DNA from: Helopsaltes ochotensis
Lineage: Eukaryota; Chordata; Aves; Passeriformes; Locustellidae
Reading direction: 5' to 3'
DNA: 64,000 bases
Assembly (NCBI GenBank): GCA_013400155.1
Contig: VXBM01000276.1
Location: 456,642 to 520,641 of the forward strand
Of this stretch, positions 35,962-49,010 are shown piece by piece. Position numbers and translations under genes: made by a program. The notes below the pieces were generated by a model. The model was not told the origin of the DNA and made no database searches. It was given only the letters and a program-made list of their open reading frames with translations. Position 1 is the stretch's first letter. Each line of letters opens with the position of its first letter.

Positions 35962-36035
35962 CTGCCCTGCCCAGCAGCCCCGGCCCCCGGCAGTCGGGGA
36001 TCACCCACGCTGGGCTAACCCCGACACTACCCAAA

Positions 36036-39000
36036 CCAGCAGCGACTGCTGTGCCCCTTGAGGGATTCTGGTGAGCAGAGAGAGGCAGAAGTCTTTGCCT
36101 CCCCACAGCTTGCCAGCAACGCTGGGCACTTCAGGTAAAAGTGGGGAAGTTCAGAGAGGTTTTGCTGAGGGCATGTCAGTTTGGCATCTGCCAGAGGAGT
36201 GTGGAATAAAGCCATTAGCCCTCTCTTGGACACAGGCTCATCACGTGAGGTCTGGCTGCACCTCAGGGTGTCAAGCAGCTAAACACTCTGCGGTGTGTTC
36301 TCGTACCATCATCACAGAGGTTTTGTGCAGCCTCTCTCAGCAGCCACTGCTGTCCTGGGCACCGTGCTCCAGGCATCTCTGTGCCCACACTGCAGCCCAG
36401 CCTGCCCTGGACCTCACCCCAGACCTGCACATTGGGAGGAAAAACACGAGATATTTGCAAAGCCAAAGGCAAAGCAATGACAAATTTTGTCTCTGTAGGG
36501 AGTTTGCTTGGGATTATTATCATTTTAAAGGGCAAGTTACTGCTCCTAGAGCTGGGAGCCAAGGATTTGAATAAAGAAGCTTCATGAATACAGATACACT
36601 GCATAGACAGAATAAATAAAGCCAATCCACAGCTGCCATTTTACTTTCCAAGTGGGTGAAAATGAGATGTCCCATTCCCAGTAGATCCAGAAAGGGCTTC
36701 AGTGCCACCATTAGACAGAGAGAAGAGGCTGAGATGCCAGGCCTGGCTGAGTGCTTCCACCTTGTCAGAAGGGGCTGGAGAAGTCAGCCTTCCCCCAAGG
36801 AACACCACTCCCAGGCAGCAAAGGCTTCCTGGCTGCCATGAAAACACTTGAAAACTGGAAACACTCCTGCCCTTCCTCAGTGCAAGGGACTCCAGAGGCA
36901 CCAGTGTGAGAGCCAGGCCCAGCTACACCCACAGGACATTCAGCACTACACTTTAGTTCCTGGAATAAAGTCAGCAGAATAAATGATAAATAAATAAATT
37001 AATTAAAAAAAAAAAAAAGGGATTTCAATTGACCAGAACATTTCATTATTTCATTTGGCCCAAAAGCCAATGAGAAGCCAATAAGAAGCCCAGGGCTCCC
37101 TCTGAGCAAGAAGCAGCAGCTTCAGAGTCCCAGCCCTGCTCTCCCCAGTGTGGGCACTCACAGCATCTGACCAGATGTGCCCTCAGGCCCTACCCTGGCT
37201 CACGCACCAGCACCTGCTGCTGAGAAATGGTTTTGCAATATTCCTTCCTGCCACGTCCATCTCAGAGAGTAGAAATAAACGTCATGTCTCTCACACCATG
37301 TTACATGTCCTGACAGATCTGCCCAGCCAAGGCATCCCTTGCTACATCAGCCTTGATTTGCCTCAGGGGGTTTGGCACCAAAGGGATTTTCTCCAGGCTT
37401 GGGAAGGTTTTGGTGCCACTGGGAAAACTCCTGTGCGTGCTGTGTGGGAGGTCAGATGGGGTGAGTGCAAGCAGCCCTGCAGTGACAGGAGGGTGGCTTA
37501 CGTGGGGTTCTAGCAGGGCTGGGACTCTGCTCCGTGCTCCATGGCTGGCAGCAGGCCTGTGTTCCTCCTGCTGCCGCTGAGCACATCCCTGCACATATCC
37601 CTGCCCTCCAAGTCTCAATTGTCCTACACCTGCAGTGAGTGTGTGCATTTTTGGTCTCAGGGAAACATACGAGTGAGAATTCCCCTGCTCAGGGGATTCT
37701 GCTAGGTCCCACGTGTCCACAAAGAGCAGTGCGACACTGGCAGGACCTCTTGGTGGTAGTTCCGTGTGGTCTTTTGTGTGCTGCTGACAGAGGATTTGGT
37801 TTTTCTTAGCACTTCTCTGCCTTGTCTTGGGTCTTCCACCACTGCTGGCTGGGCTAACACTGACAGCACCCGCTTCAGGGCGCGCAGACACCAAAGTGAG
37901 GAAATTCCCCTTTTGGTGCTCGAGGTAAGAACAGATTGAATCCAAAGCAGACACGGGCCAGGTCCCCATGCCCCTGACTCCATCACTGAACACATACACT
38001 GACCCTGAGATCAAACACTGTGCCAGGTGCCACGTCCAGCTCTGGCAGCCCCAAAGGCTCCCCTCTGTTCACTCTGTCTGCACTCCATTTGTGGTCACTC
38101 CAGCTGCTGGACTGGCACCACCATGGCATTAACCTCAGGAGGGTGACAGTGACACTGTCCTGACAGAGCTCTCTGGCTGAAGCCCTGCCAGTGCTCACAG
38201 CTCCTCACTCACTTTGCCCTGGGCAGGCTCCAAACCCACCTCTCCCACTGCACTGCCCACAGCTCCCTCCCAAGCTCGCACCACCTGTTATCCAGCAAAG
38301 AAGTGAATCCCAGCAATGTGAGGACACTTACAGAGCCCCAGCTTTGCAGGGACTGGAGTTTGTAGTTTATGCCTCCAGGGTGACATTGCAGATGAAAATC
38401 AAAATGCCAGAACTGACAAAAGGAATTTTAAAAAGCATTTTCTGCTTTTAGGCAGCTGAGAGATGAACAGATCTAGATTCAGTGGGCTTAGGTCAGTCTT
38501 GTCTGAGATACACAGGTCCTTCTCCTTGCTTTGTCCTTCCAACTCCTTCCCCTTCCCACAAACACCTCAGCTGAGTCTCCCACTGTGCAACTCCCAGGTC
38601 AGTCTTTAGAGGGGCGGCAGTAGCTTATTTGTTTAAATCTCTGCAGACACTGACTTCTCAGGAGCCCTCAATCTTGACAGAGCAGCAAATATTCACAACA
38701 ATAAATGTGTAGCGCAGTTTGTTCTCAGGTTCCTGCTAACTGCACCCAAAGTTTGGCTGACGACCTCTTTTTCTGCATTTTCTTTTACGCAGAATAAAGA
38801 TCTCGTTTTGCCATTACCTTGTGGTATTTGTGATGTGTAAGGCTGCTCAGGGTTCCAACTCTGTACCCTTGTGTCCTTTTCTCATCACACAGACACAAGC
38901 TGCAGCCTGTCACCTCAGCAGAATGTGCCAAAGGCATTTGGGGGGCACTCAGTGGCATTTTACAACCTCTCCTTGGGGATTTGATCTCTTCCTTCTCAAA

Positions 39001-42000
39001 AGACCTTCTGTCCTTGAAATAAAGCTTGAACTTTTCACATGAGACCACAATTGCCAAACATTCCTGTGCTATTTAGAGACATCTTTGCTCTGTTGATAGC
39101 AGTGACATGCACAGGAAAGCCACTGCTCTGCTGGCACTCCATTTACTGGCAACAGGTGACACGGTCAGCTCTGTCACTGAGGGGTAAGACCTGCTGGGGT
39201 GTCTCACGTGGATGTAAATGTCTCCCTAGCAGTTCTCTTTGGTAGGGCTGACTCAAGACTTGCAAATATTTGGAAGGAAGCTGGAGTTTTTACATCCCAA
39301 CAGCCTGTGAACTGGCAGCACACACCTTTCCTGGGCTGTGTCCCAGCCTCAGGAATCCAGCAGGTATCTGCTGTGTGCTATTACAAATTAGGATTTCATC
39401 TGAGGTTTACTCCCCCAGCTCTTGTTAGCAGATTGATGCCTTTGTGTTGTCCTCAACTTCTGTCTTGAAGAAGCTTCTGTGCCTGTCTGAGATTGTCACT
39501 GGGCACTGCACTGACTCCCACTTCTCCCTGATTGCTGTGCTGCTGAGACACTGAACAACCCACATGAAAAATGCTTCCCGTGGGTTCAAGGATGGTGTCA
39601 CTCCCCCCATTTCACAATAAGGTCAAGGGAAGAATCCCTGAAGCCTGCTAGCCCAGGAAACAAACCTAAATCCCTGCTCAGAGAGATTCAAGTTCAGCTC
39701 CTGCTCATGGCATCTCCTGAACAGGCCATGCAGCACCAACCAGCCCTGCCTGGAGCAGGGCAGAACCTTGTCCTACCTCCCTTACCTGTTACCCATGAGC
39801 AGCACAGGCCTCACAACTTACTCTCTGGCCTGCCAAGCAAAAATTGCTATTTCAGTCAGAACGTTGGAGGCTGATGGAAATCTGACAGTCCATGGCTAAG
39901 CTGCCAGCTGGGAAGTGGGTGGAAATGAATCTTTTGTCAAATAGTTAAAGTTGCCTTTTCTCCAGATTAATTAATTCACAAAGAACATATCCCTTCCTGG
40001 GTTTCACAGCTGAAAACAAAGCTAGTCTCACCTCCTCTGCACTATCTGTCAGTCGTACCACAAAGGGTGGAAGCGCTCACTCCATTCTTCCTCACGTGAT
40101 CAAATCCTGGGGAAACAAGAAAATCCCTGCACTGGCTTTCAAGTCACCTGAGGTTCTGAGGTGCTCCACAGGAATTTTTCCACAGTTACACCCAAACAGC
40201 TGGTTCTGCCTTGAGCTGATCCACAGGGCCAGAAGCCCCAGCATAGACTCAAAGCACTCAAGGCACTGCTCAGTTCTATTTTCAGCCCCACTTCCCCTCA
40301 GTTTGTATGAAATGCCAGGTGTCTGTTTGATATCTCCACCGCAGTGGCAACCCTCAGATCACATTTGGTTTCCCATGGACCAGATGCAAGGAGAGATGGA
40401 TAGCTGGACAGGTGCCCAGCTGAAAGCTCAAGAGCCCAGCAGTGAGAAGCATCTCAGCACCTGTGTCTTGACAGAGACAGGAGCAGGCTGAAAATCCAGC
40501 TGTCCATGGGCTCCTGCTCCTCATCTGGTAGCACAGTTCCTTGGATAATCTCAAAGCTGCTCATCAGGTGCTCAGGGCATAGTTGTGCCCTTTCCCAGCC
40601 CTGTGTCCTGTGCAGCTGCCCAGACCTGTCTTTCTCACCTTCAGCTGCCAGCTAGGTGCTAAATCTGTAGCAGACTCCAAAGATTATCAGCTCTTTGCCT
40701 GTAAGGGAGCTTTGCTTGGGAAAGGCTTCCTCAGACACCTCCATATTTGGCACCCTAGCACTCCACTTGAAGTGAAAATCAAGCTCAGTAACACCTCTCC
40801 CCTCCAGAGCGGGTCACAAGAGAGTCACAGCATGTGCAGCCTCCCAAGGCCACTGTCCCACCTCTGGAACAGTGGGAAACCTGGGAAAGGGAAAGCCATT
40901 CCTCCCTGCTCACCCTCTAGATACTGAGGACTTCACAGTCCTCTACAGCAATGCTCTGGAGCTGAAGGGTTCCTTTTCAGTCAGCTCTTCCTTGTAGATA
41001 AGCTGGTCCAGATCAACAGATTGTTCTTTCCTGGTTATTTTTATACTCTGTAGTTTTTGAGGTTAACGAGCAACCAAAACTGTCCTTGTAAGCCTGAGTT
41101 TGGCTGAGGAGAGTGTTCTGTCAGCAGCTGATTCCTCAGGAGGAAGTCACTGAAAGGTCTGTTGTTCCCTTTGGAGATGAATGGCCTCCTCCAAACAGCA
41201 GATGGAGTAGCGACTTGCTGCTGAGGTCTTCTGCAGCGAGATGTTTCAGCTAGAGGGAAAGGGGCAGGAATAAAGTGACAATCTGTCTTGGCCATTTCTG
41301 AGGAGGGAAATGTCACAACAGTCGTCTCTGAAATCCAGAGAGCAGCAGAGCAGGGAAGCGTCAGTTTGTTTTCTTCTGTACTTTTGTGAAGATGAAGGAG
41401 GAAGAGTCTTTCTCGGTATGTTCACCCTGGAGAGGCTTTCAGTGCCTTCTCTCTTCTCCTTAGCCCCTTGTCTTCCATCAGTGCCCAACGTGTCTACTGG
41501 AGATGTGCTGTGCTCTGAGGCAGGGAGATCAACCATCCCCCTCACCCCAAACAGCCTGAGAATGCTGCAGGGAAGCATCAGTCCTGCAGCACTAACAAAG
41601 CACAGGCTGAGCTCACGGAATGGAGACAGAGTAAATCACATGCAGACTTGCAAAAGGCAGCCTCTGGAGCCTGAGCTGGTTGATCACCCAGCAACTTCCC
41701 CGGGAATCCACCTGGGTTTCCCTTTGATCTCTTTTGGTTCGTACTTCTCCTTGTCATGTGTGATGCCCAGCCTAGAGGCAAGACATCCTCACAAGACTTA
41801 TAAGTGCCACAGAACTACAAAGGAAAAAGGAATTTCATGCTCACAAAGCCTCAGCAATATCTATACACACACATAAGAAAAAACAGACTTCAAATACTTA
41901 TAAAAGGACCTATTGTGTTCTGGATTTCTGTGGTTTTCCAGTGTCTTACAGCTTTATTTCAAGATCATAAGATACTTTCTTCGAAACCTCTTCAAGCCCT

Positions 42001-43735
42001 TCCCCACACAACCAATTTTATTTAGCGCCCCTTTGCTCCTCCGTCTCCTCTTTATTTTATGAAACATTTTCTGGGTGTTCTGACTGCGCATCACTTTTCT
42101 CCACCATGTTTCTGTTTCTCTGATTGTTGTCTCTTTATGGAAGAGGTTAGAGACCTCTTTTACCAACTTAAACAAATCTGGACCCACGTGCAGCCACAAT
42201 CACTACCTTTGGTCTCATTTAATACCAAGCACTTCCTGTATTCACACAGAAGGAAAATACCAGGGACATCTTTGTCACAGCAAATTCTGTGGCCCAAACC
42301 TCTGTGGACAGATCTAGAGCCGACAGCTTTGCCAGGCACAGCTATTTATGAGCTGTGTCTGTTAACACACAACCCAGAGGGGTGTGTGAGCAGTTTACAG
42401 TATGAACTATGAAATACACAAGTAGATTTGGCAGTCTCAGGGGTGACATTCTCAAACAACTGCCTCTCAGAAGACCAATACACACATTCACTGCAAAGCC
42501 TGATTCAGGGCTTTAGCTGGCATGTTAAAATACACCCAGCCTACATGATTGCACAAGGCACGTCCTACCAGGATCAGAGCAGGACTGCACCTGAGTGCAC
42601 ATTCTGCAGCTCCTGGAGCTGCAGCACAGCCTGGAAGATGCTAAGGAAGAGACAGGGATCAGGAGGGTGGAGCAGAGGTGACCCTGGCGCTGCTCTGTGG
42701 GAAGTGACATGACCTGTAAGGCAGGATCCCCCCAAGGATGTCCCCTCACGCTGTCCCCACCCTGAGCGGTTCTCCCACAGGGCTGCGGGTGACTGGAGCA
42801 GCAAAATGGCAGCTGAGCCAGTGGGAGAGAACCACTCCCCACGGACACACAGCCCATGCCCACGACCCAGACTGGCTATTCCAGACATGCATGGGACACA
42901 CACCAAGGCAGAAGCAGGAACAGGTTTTCTTCACACTGACAGCTCAAGTGTATTTTTGTTGGTAAAGCTGTGGGGCTCTCAGGCCTCTCTTTTCCCTCTC
43001 CCCTGCTCGCAGAAATCTGACCTGAGGGGTCCTGTTCCTTGCAAAATGCCCTCAGAAGCCCCCAATCACACAGCTCTGCAAGCTGACACACCCTACAGCA
43101 CAGCAAACACTTGGCTTCTCTATTCTCACCTCTCCAGGCCTGCCCAAGTCCTTCTTCCATAGTCCTCTGCCACAGCAAAGGCTTCAACTACAGCCTCAAA
43201 GGCTGCAAATCAAAGGCGTCCCAAGGATCCAGCTTTTGGGAGTTTTCTACGACAGAAACAGAAATAAAGGTTGCCCTTTTGGCATGTAATTTTGCTGGTT
43301 GGGTTGTACTACACCAGTTTGTTAGTTTGAGGTACATGATGAGGTTTTAGCAATGGCTTTTGTATCACAGGAATTAGGTCAGGTTCAGTAGGCACCAAAC
43401 ATCTCAAGGCACGTTCACTCCCAACAACTCTGGCACTGCTGTTAGTGCTGAAATGATGTGAATATAAATTATTACAACTATAATGTGGAATCCAAAGTAT
43501 TTACAATGAGATACAACCCACAGAACACTCACCAATGGGTATGCAAATTGGATGGATGTAGGGGACTGCAGAATAATTTCAGTTGGATTTCAGAGTTCCT
43601 TCCCAAAAATAAGCCTGAGCATCTGTCATCCATCTTCTACCTTGCCAAGTTGAGAATATCCTTTCTCCTTTCACCCATCCTTTCTTCTGAACAACACACC
43701 TCTAACACATCTAACCTCTCTCACGTTTACAGGGC
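36036..43735. other. Intergenic, no gene recognised
   Basis: No supported exon is present. The longest frame (37301-38014, - strand, 237 codons) has no domain, signal peptide or family resemblance, and overlapping + frames are also open, so it looks like chance. An A-rich low-complexity tract lies at 36979-37018. Confidence 0.55.
36979..37018 (+). repeat. A-rich low-complexity tract
   Basis: AATAAATGATAAATAAATAAATT-like sequence runs into about 14 A. It could be a retroposed poly(A) tail, but I see no recognisable parent upstream. Confidence 0.7.
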
Positions 43736-43995
43736 TGTAGCAACAGGGAACAGAGAGACATGGACCCCCTTATGCATCCAAAGGAGATCACTTCATTGTA
43801 GAAATCACCCCCCTTTTATACCTTTAATCTCAACCAGACTAACCCAAAACTTTACAGGAGAAGGGCACCCATTGGCTGGCTCAGCTGCTGTCTGCTCCCA
43901 CAGGTCATAACCATCTCTTACCCCCCAACCAACTTCCAACCCTCCAGCCTGCAGCTGTGCCTGCCCACAGGCCCTTCTGGTGAACAACTTCAACA
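43736..43995 (-). mobile_element. Probable solo LTR of an endogenous retrovirus, minus strand
   Basis: Read on the - strand, the element begins TGTTGAAGTTGTTC and ends TTGCTACA, giving the TG...CA ends of an LTR. It has a CCAATGGG-type CCAAT box, then a strong TATA box (TATAAAAG, + positions 43813-43820) about 80 bases before the 3' end. No AATAAA is visible after it, no internal retroviral genes flank it, and I found no matching target-site duplication, so both ends are provisional. The phrase around TTAGTCTGGTTGAGATTAAA looks familiar from passerine LTRs, from memory only. Confidence 0.45.
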
Positions 43996-46339
43996 ATTAT
44001 CACCCCATGTCCCACACAGGGGATGTATAAACCTGATAAACAGGGATTCACTGCCGATCCCAGCTCCTCACAGCGTTGCAGCTGGAGTCTCACAGGAGCA
44101 AGATTGGAAATGCAGTCCAAACACCTTCCTACCAAAGCTCCTCACTTCCTGAGGATAATTTCCTAACCTATCTTCTTCCCACCAACTTTAGTTGTTCCAT
44201 CTTCATTGATCCGAACCATTTGCTCCAGAAAGAAGCAGCTCAGCAGACACTGCCAGCACCTCTGACTGCTCAGGGTGTTCACCAGCACAGGTGGGGGTTC
44301 CTGCCTGCTCCAGTTCCTGTGGATTTTCTGGAAGCCAGGCTGGTCACCACAGGGTGTGAGCAATCAGCACTGCAAAATCCAGCTATTTGGCTCCAACTGA
44401 AAGGAATGCATAAATTTGGGACGTGGATGATGCCAGCTCCAGCCCTGGTGTCTCAGGCAAGATGGAAACAGTTCTGCCTCCCACTGCTGAGCTCTCAAAA
44501 ACTGGGAGGTGGCAAGGTCTCCAAAGGAGGCATAACCTGGGAGGGAGGGAAAGAGATTCTCTGTGCAGAAATACTTCTGCAACAGCAAATCTCTCCAGCG
44601 TGGTTCAGATTCTGCAGAACATCCACTTAAGTGGCATCTGGCAGCTTCAGACTGTTCCCAACTCTCATTCTGAGAACAGAGTTGCCAGAGAAGCTGATAC
44701 TAATTATTTAAAACTGAGACTTGCATATTTCCCATGCTATTCTACTTCTGAAGCGCTGCACTACTGAGGAGAGGTTTGCAGCTGCCAAGACATGAAAGAG
44801 TGTTTGTTATTAACACATCACTCTATAATCAGGGCCTGGCAGGGGGCTGGGCATGCACATGACTCTTCCTCTGTTGCTGACAGTGTAGATGGAAGTCCCC
44901 AGGTACCCCATTAGGTGACAAGTGAGAATGAGTACTGCAGCCAAAACGAAGCCATTTGGCACAATTTAGTAGAGAGATGGCATTTTCTGCTCAAAAAGGG
45001 CCCAGAATTGGAACAGCACGAGATGTTTCCGATTGAGATGGAGTTGTGCTGGCCAAGCTGAGTGGGTGTCTCACAGAGCAGAGCAGCAGTGGGTGCTGAA
45101 GTCCAGGACTGAGATCTGCTGGCAGAGCTCAGATGGGGAATGTTGCCCAGTTTCTGAGAACAACACAGAGTCTGTATTTTAATTAGAGCTCCTCTGCTCA
45201 TCTGCATGGCTCAGCAGAAACTTTGTGAATTCTCCAGGCCTTTATCAGGATCCATCCGAAAAGCCTACCTTCAATTTTTCTCTTCTCCTCCCTCAGTGAA
45301 GCCACTGCAGTAGCAACCACCCACCCCACGTGTCCTGCTGTTGGCTCCCAAGGAATGTCCCAGGTAAGGCCCTGATTCCATGGACATGGAGGGATGTGTG
45401 GCTCTGGAAAGAGTGCCCAGCTGGGATTAACTGAGGCCTGTGAGCAAAGGCAGGACACACAAAACCTGAGTAACTGACTCCAGGGTGCAGAAGAGGGAGG
45501 CAGAGAGAAGGGACAAGACCTGGGGAGTGCTGGACAGACAGGGTGTAGTTACATCCAAACCGTGCCCCGGGTCCTGCCCGGCGCTCACTGGCTCCAGCAA
45601 GAGATTCCATCCCAGGCACTGCAGACACAAATGACTGATCCAAACAACAATAAAGGAATTCATAGTTAGGGAAGGCTCCTCCCCTCCCTGCACTGTGCAC
45701 TGGCCTGGAGTTTAACTGGCCAAAGCAGGCCAAAGGGAATGAGCTCATTTGAATGTGGAAACTCAACTTAGTGCGGAGTAAAGACAATTGCTTCAAGCTT
45801 GTGAGTTAAAAGTAAGAAGAACAGGTTTCCAGATCTCCTTTGGGATCTAGAAGCTTTGGCTTTCACCCCTCCCTGTGCCCACCCTCATTTCCTTCCCTCT
45901 TGCCTCCTGCCTAGTGAGGGTCTGGCAAACCCTCATTTCTCCAAACAAACCCATGATCTGCAAAGCAAATTCAGTGAGATCTGTCAGCTCTAGGTGGCCT
46001 GAGAACAGGAGCCACTGTGCAACTCTCCATACCTAATCTTCAAACAAGCAAGAATCACATCCTTTGTCTGCTTCCTGTAGAAAAGGGAGATTTTTCCACC
46101 TTTTCTCTTTTTTTTTCCTAAAGGGAACAAGTTCCATTTCCAATAACTGAACACTGATTAAAACCACTGTCCCTCTACCACCCCCCAAGTCAAAAGCAGC
46201 TATACCAAAAAACTGTCAAGAGAAAGATTTCTTGTACAAGGACTTCATAACACCAGGGGGGAAAAAAAAGAAGGGAAACTGTTGACATTATTTTTAACTC
46301 TTTCCACTCTAAAAAAAAATCTCTTAAATCTTACCCTTT

Positions 46340-46530
46340 TCCCATGCTTTTAATAAAAGTATCCCAGCGAAAATTCATTGAGATCAGTTTCACTTCTTTG
46401 AAATGACACACAGCAGTGACCAAGAGGCAATCAGCTTGCTATTTCCATAATTAAACAGGTATTTAATTGCAGGGGTGCAGGCCTTTTAATCAATACTTTT
46501 TATTCACTCTGATTTAGCTCGTATGAATCC
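46340..46530. promoter_or_regulatory. AT-rich island upstream of ADPGK, candidate enhancer
   Basis: Clustered motifs include TTTTAATAAAAG, CATAATTAAACAGG, TATTTAATTGCAGG and TTTTAATCAATAC in 190 bases, without repeat identity. It lies about 2.3 kb before the ADPGK promoter. Confidence 0.3.
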
Positions 46531-47153
46531 AACAGGCCTGTGTCCCTCTCTGTTACCTCTAACTGGAACTCATGGGCAGGCAATAAGGAGCTGGACTTCA
46601 GTTCTCAGCTGACAGCTTTACCTCTAATTTTGCTGTTTGAAGCAAATCTAGATCTCCATTGGCATAAAAAATAAATGTTGACCAAGAGATGGGTGTTTAG
46701 CTCTTTAACTGAACAGGTTCTTTGGGGGAACTTGCCTTTTTGTAGACCTCTTATTTGTGCTGGCAGATTGTAAAATGAACCTTACCATTATCTTTGCAGC
46801 CTTGTTCAAGTGCGCTGCCAGGACTGTCCATGGAGGCTGAACACCAGCAGTTTACAGAGATCAGACTGAGGTGGCTCCTCCTCAGCAGCTCCCATGGCGC
46901 TGATGTGGAAACTGCGTCTGTAGCAAAAAAAAACAAACAACTTTTAGTCTTCAGGGCACATCAGCATCAGGTGACAAATTAATCACTCCAAAGCAGAATC
47001 GTGCCTTAATTCCCCAAAGTATTGCTGTGTCAGACTGCTGCTCACAGCCACACCCTGAAATGGGACTAATAATGGGGGCCCTGAGCAGTGACAAACACTC
47101 TGGGTTGAGGCTGCCCCGTGGGCACATCTAATTATGATGTTCTGTGACAAGGC

Positions 47154-47161
47154 TATAAATA
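47154..47161 (+). promoter_or_regulatory. TATA-box-like sequence without a gene
   Basis: GGCTATAAATACCCC fits the TATAAATA consensus with GC flanks, 1.9 kb before the ADPGK first exon region. No downstream exon is recognised, so it may be fortuitous. Confidence 0.2.
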
Positions 47162-48800
47162 CCCCTGGTCCCACAGGTGAAGCCCTCATTGCAGCAGGGT
47201 TTTTGGGCAGGTGTGTACTCTGTTCTCTCTGCCTGAGCTGGGATGGAGGGCTGTTTGTAACCATGAGAGCCTCCCAAGGCCTCTCTCTCGCCCAGGGAGT
47301 GTGAAACCAGCAAGATTTCATAAACACAGACAGATTAAACAGCAGCCAGAAAAGCACTGAAAGGGAAATGATTACATTTGCTCAAATGAAAAAAGCTACT
47401 GACAAAACCCAAAGACCACCTGAGCAAAGGAAAAGGGGGATTTCACATTAACTAAGCAACTCTGGTGGGCTGGACAGGGTCTGAGAGGAAAAGATGATGG
47501 CTCTGTGAAGGGCTGCTATGGCATGAAGGTATTCAAGGATAAAGAACTGTTTGAAGGATCTGTTGAAGAATAGGGAAGGCAGAAAGGCCTCTGTTTATCT
47601 TCATGATTCTGTTCTTAAAGATCATTACATTATCACTGTAGGCTCACAAACACAGTCAATGCCCCTGGTCACCATCAGCTGTCAGGCGAGGAGGGTTTTT
47701 TCTCACTCTGTCCTCCACCAGCAATTCCAGCCTCCATTATCCACCTGGCCTGCCCATCTTTGCACCCTCAAAGCTCTGAAGAGTAATTTCAGAGGAGGAG
47801 AATACATAAATAAATGAGGAAGTCCTCATGGCAATGCCTAGGAAGAAAGGGAACCTGATGGGCAGCCAATGAGCCCTGAGGGCTAGACATGAATCCATGA
47901 CGATGGCTGCTGACTAAATACCATCCCAAAAAGAAAGAAAAATCAGCAAAAAAGCCTTCCACTAATCCATCTCCTTTCCTGCTTGCTTTGTCGGAGTCTG
48001 AGGAGATGACAATCACTCACAACACAGAATTGAATGAGGAAATTATCGGCTGCCTCAGCCAACGCGCTGTGGCACACAGTTGTCAAACTCTTGCAAATTT
48101 TGTCAGAAGTCTCTGAGCGAATGTTCCTGCGATTTCTAAAGAAGCCCAGAAAAGCTCCCTTTCATAGAAAAGGGAAGGCTCCCTTCTTGCCCACTACAGC
48201 ACGTCTGTGATGGGTGCACCAGGCAGCAAAGGGCGTTCCAGGCCCGCTCCCGGCACGGGCGGCCGCAGGGGCTGGGCAGCTCTGATGAGGCCACCGCACT
48301 CTGGGGAAGGCAGGGAGGAGGGCGAGACCTTTTTCCACAAAAAAAAAAAAAAAAGAAAAATAGTAATAAAAAAGTATACTAGAGTTAGTCACTTCGGATA
48401 GTGACTGCATTGATGGATGTGAGCATTTAGAGAAACTTTGGTGTGAGGCAGGGCAGAGGAGCTGTGGAACTACAGACACTGCGCTGTTAGGGCAGAGTGG
48501 AAATACAACACAGACCCACAAAGGTGCTGGGGAACAAAGAAATAACGGCACCGTGAGGAGGAACCCCGGGGAATGGATGATGGAGCAGCAGTACCACTTA
48601 CACAGGAGGGTATAGGCACGATGCCCAGCCAGACATCAGCTCAGCGCTACTGAAGGCCCGAAGGCCCTGGCAGCAGGACAGTGCTCACCGAGGGCTTCTC
48701 GCCCCGGCTGCCCGAGGGCCCGGCTGCCTCGGCCCGGCGGGGCCGTGACGGAGCCTCGTCCCGCCATCTCCCCTCACGACGCGCCGCCCCCCACCGCCTA

Positions 48801-48946
48801 CGCTATTCCCGTGCCCAGTTACGCAGGTGACGTAGCGGCATTGCCGGGCCGCCCGCCAGTTACGCAGGGGGAGCGCTATTCCCGTACCGATGTACGCAGG
48901 TAGCGCAACCGCACGGCCGGGCCGCGCGCAGGTTGCGGAGGGGGAG
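48801..48946 (+). repeat. 73-bp direct tandem duplication in the ADPGK promoter
   Basis: Units 48801-48873 and 48874-48946 are both exactly 73 bp and begin CGCTATTCCCGT and end GGGGGAG. They match at 57 of 73 positions without gaps. Unit 1 contains TGACGTAG, a CREB/ATF-type half site; unit 2 has a changed version (AGCGCAAC). Unit 1 also holds CCAGTTACGCAGG-type sub-repeats twice. The divergence indicates an old duplication or gene conversion. Confidence 0.85.
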
Positions 48947-49010
48947 CAGCGCGCCGCGATTCACGAAGAGGTTTTACGCCATCCGGCGGCCGGCGGGGGC
49001 GGGGCGCTAC

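Larger units (their letters stand above)
35735..36035. promoter_or_regulatory. Orphan CpG island 2
   Basis: A 300-bp CpG-dense block (CTGTCGAGGGCTGCGATCGC, CCCCGGCGGTTCCCCG, CAGCGCGGGCCCGCAGCGCC, CCCGCGGCACCGGGGCAG) lies half a kilobase right of island 1. It contains a CTCF-like motif and a G-quadruplex motif. No recognisable exon is present on either strand, so it looks like an unassigned promoter or boundary element. Confidence 0.6.
43996..48640. other. Upstream spacer of ADPGK, no gene recognised
   Basis: No coding exon is supported. The stretch includes an AT-rich island (46340-46530), a TATA-like sequence at 47154, and an A-tract at about 48339-48354. Near 48000-48120 a 40-codon + frame looks somewhat protein-like but has no start context or splice support. 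An antisense or divergent non-coding RNA could start from the ADPGK CpG island into this region, but nothing in the sequence proves it. Confidence 0.5.

Noticed and set aside
34702..36008. NEO1 first exon in the orphan CpG islands
   Set aside because: Human synteny would place the NEO1 promoter on this side on the minus strand, but no frame here resembles the NEO1 signal peptide or first Ig domain.
37301..38014. 237-codon minus-strand frame
   Set aside because: It has no domain, no signal or membrane pattern and no splice context, and competing frames on the plus strand are also open.
38604..38622. CTCF-like AGAGGGGCGGCAG
   Set aside because: It needs an extra inserted base relative to the consensus; too weak to call.
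48001..48125. 40-codon plus-strand frame with protein-like composition upstream of ADPGK
   Set aside because: It has no acceptor/donor pair or family match, and a frame of this length is expected by chance.
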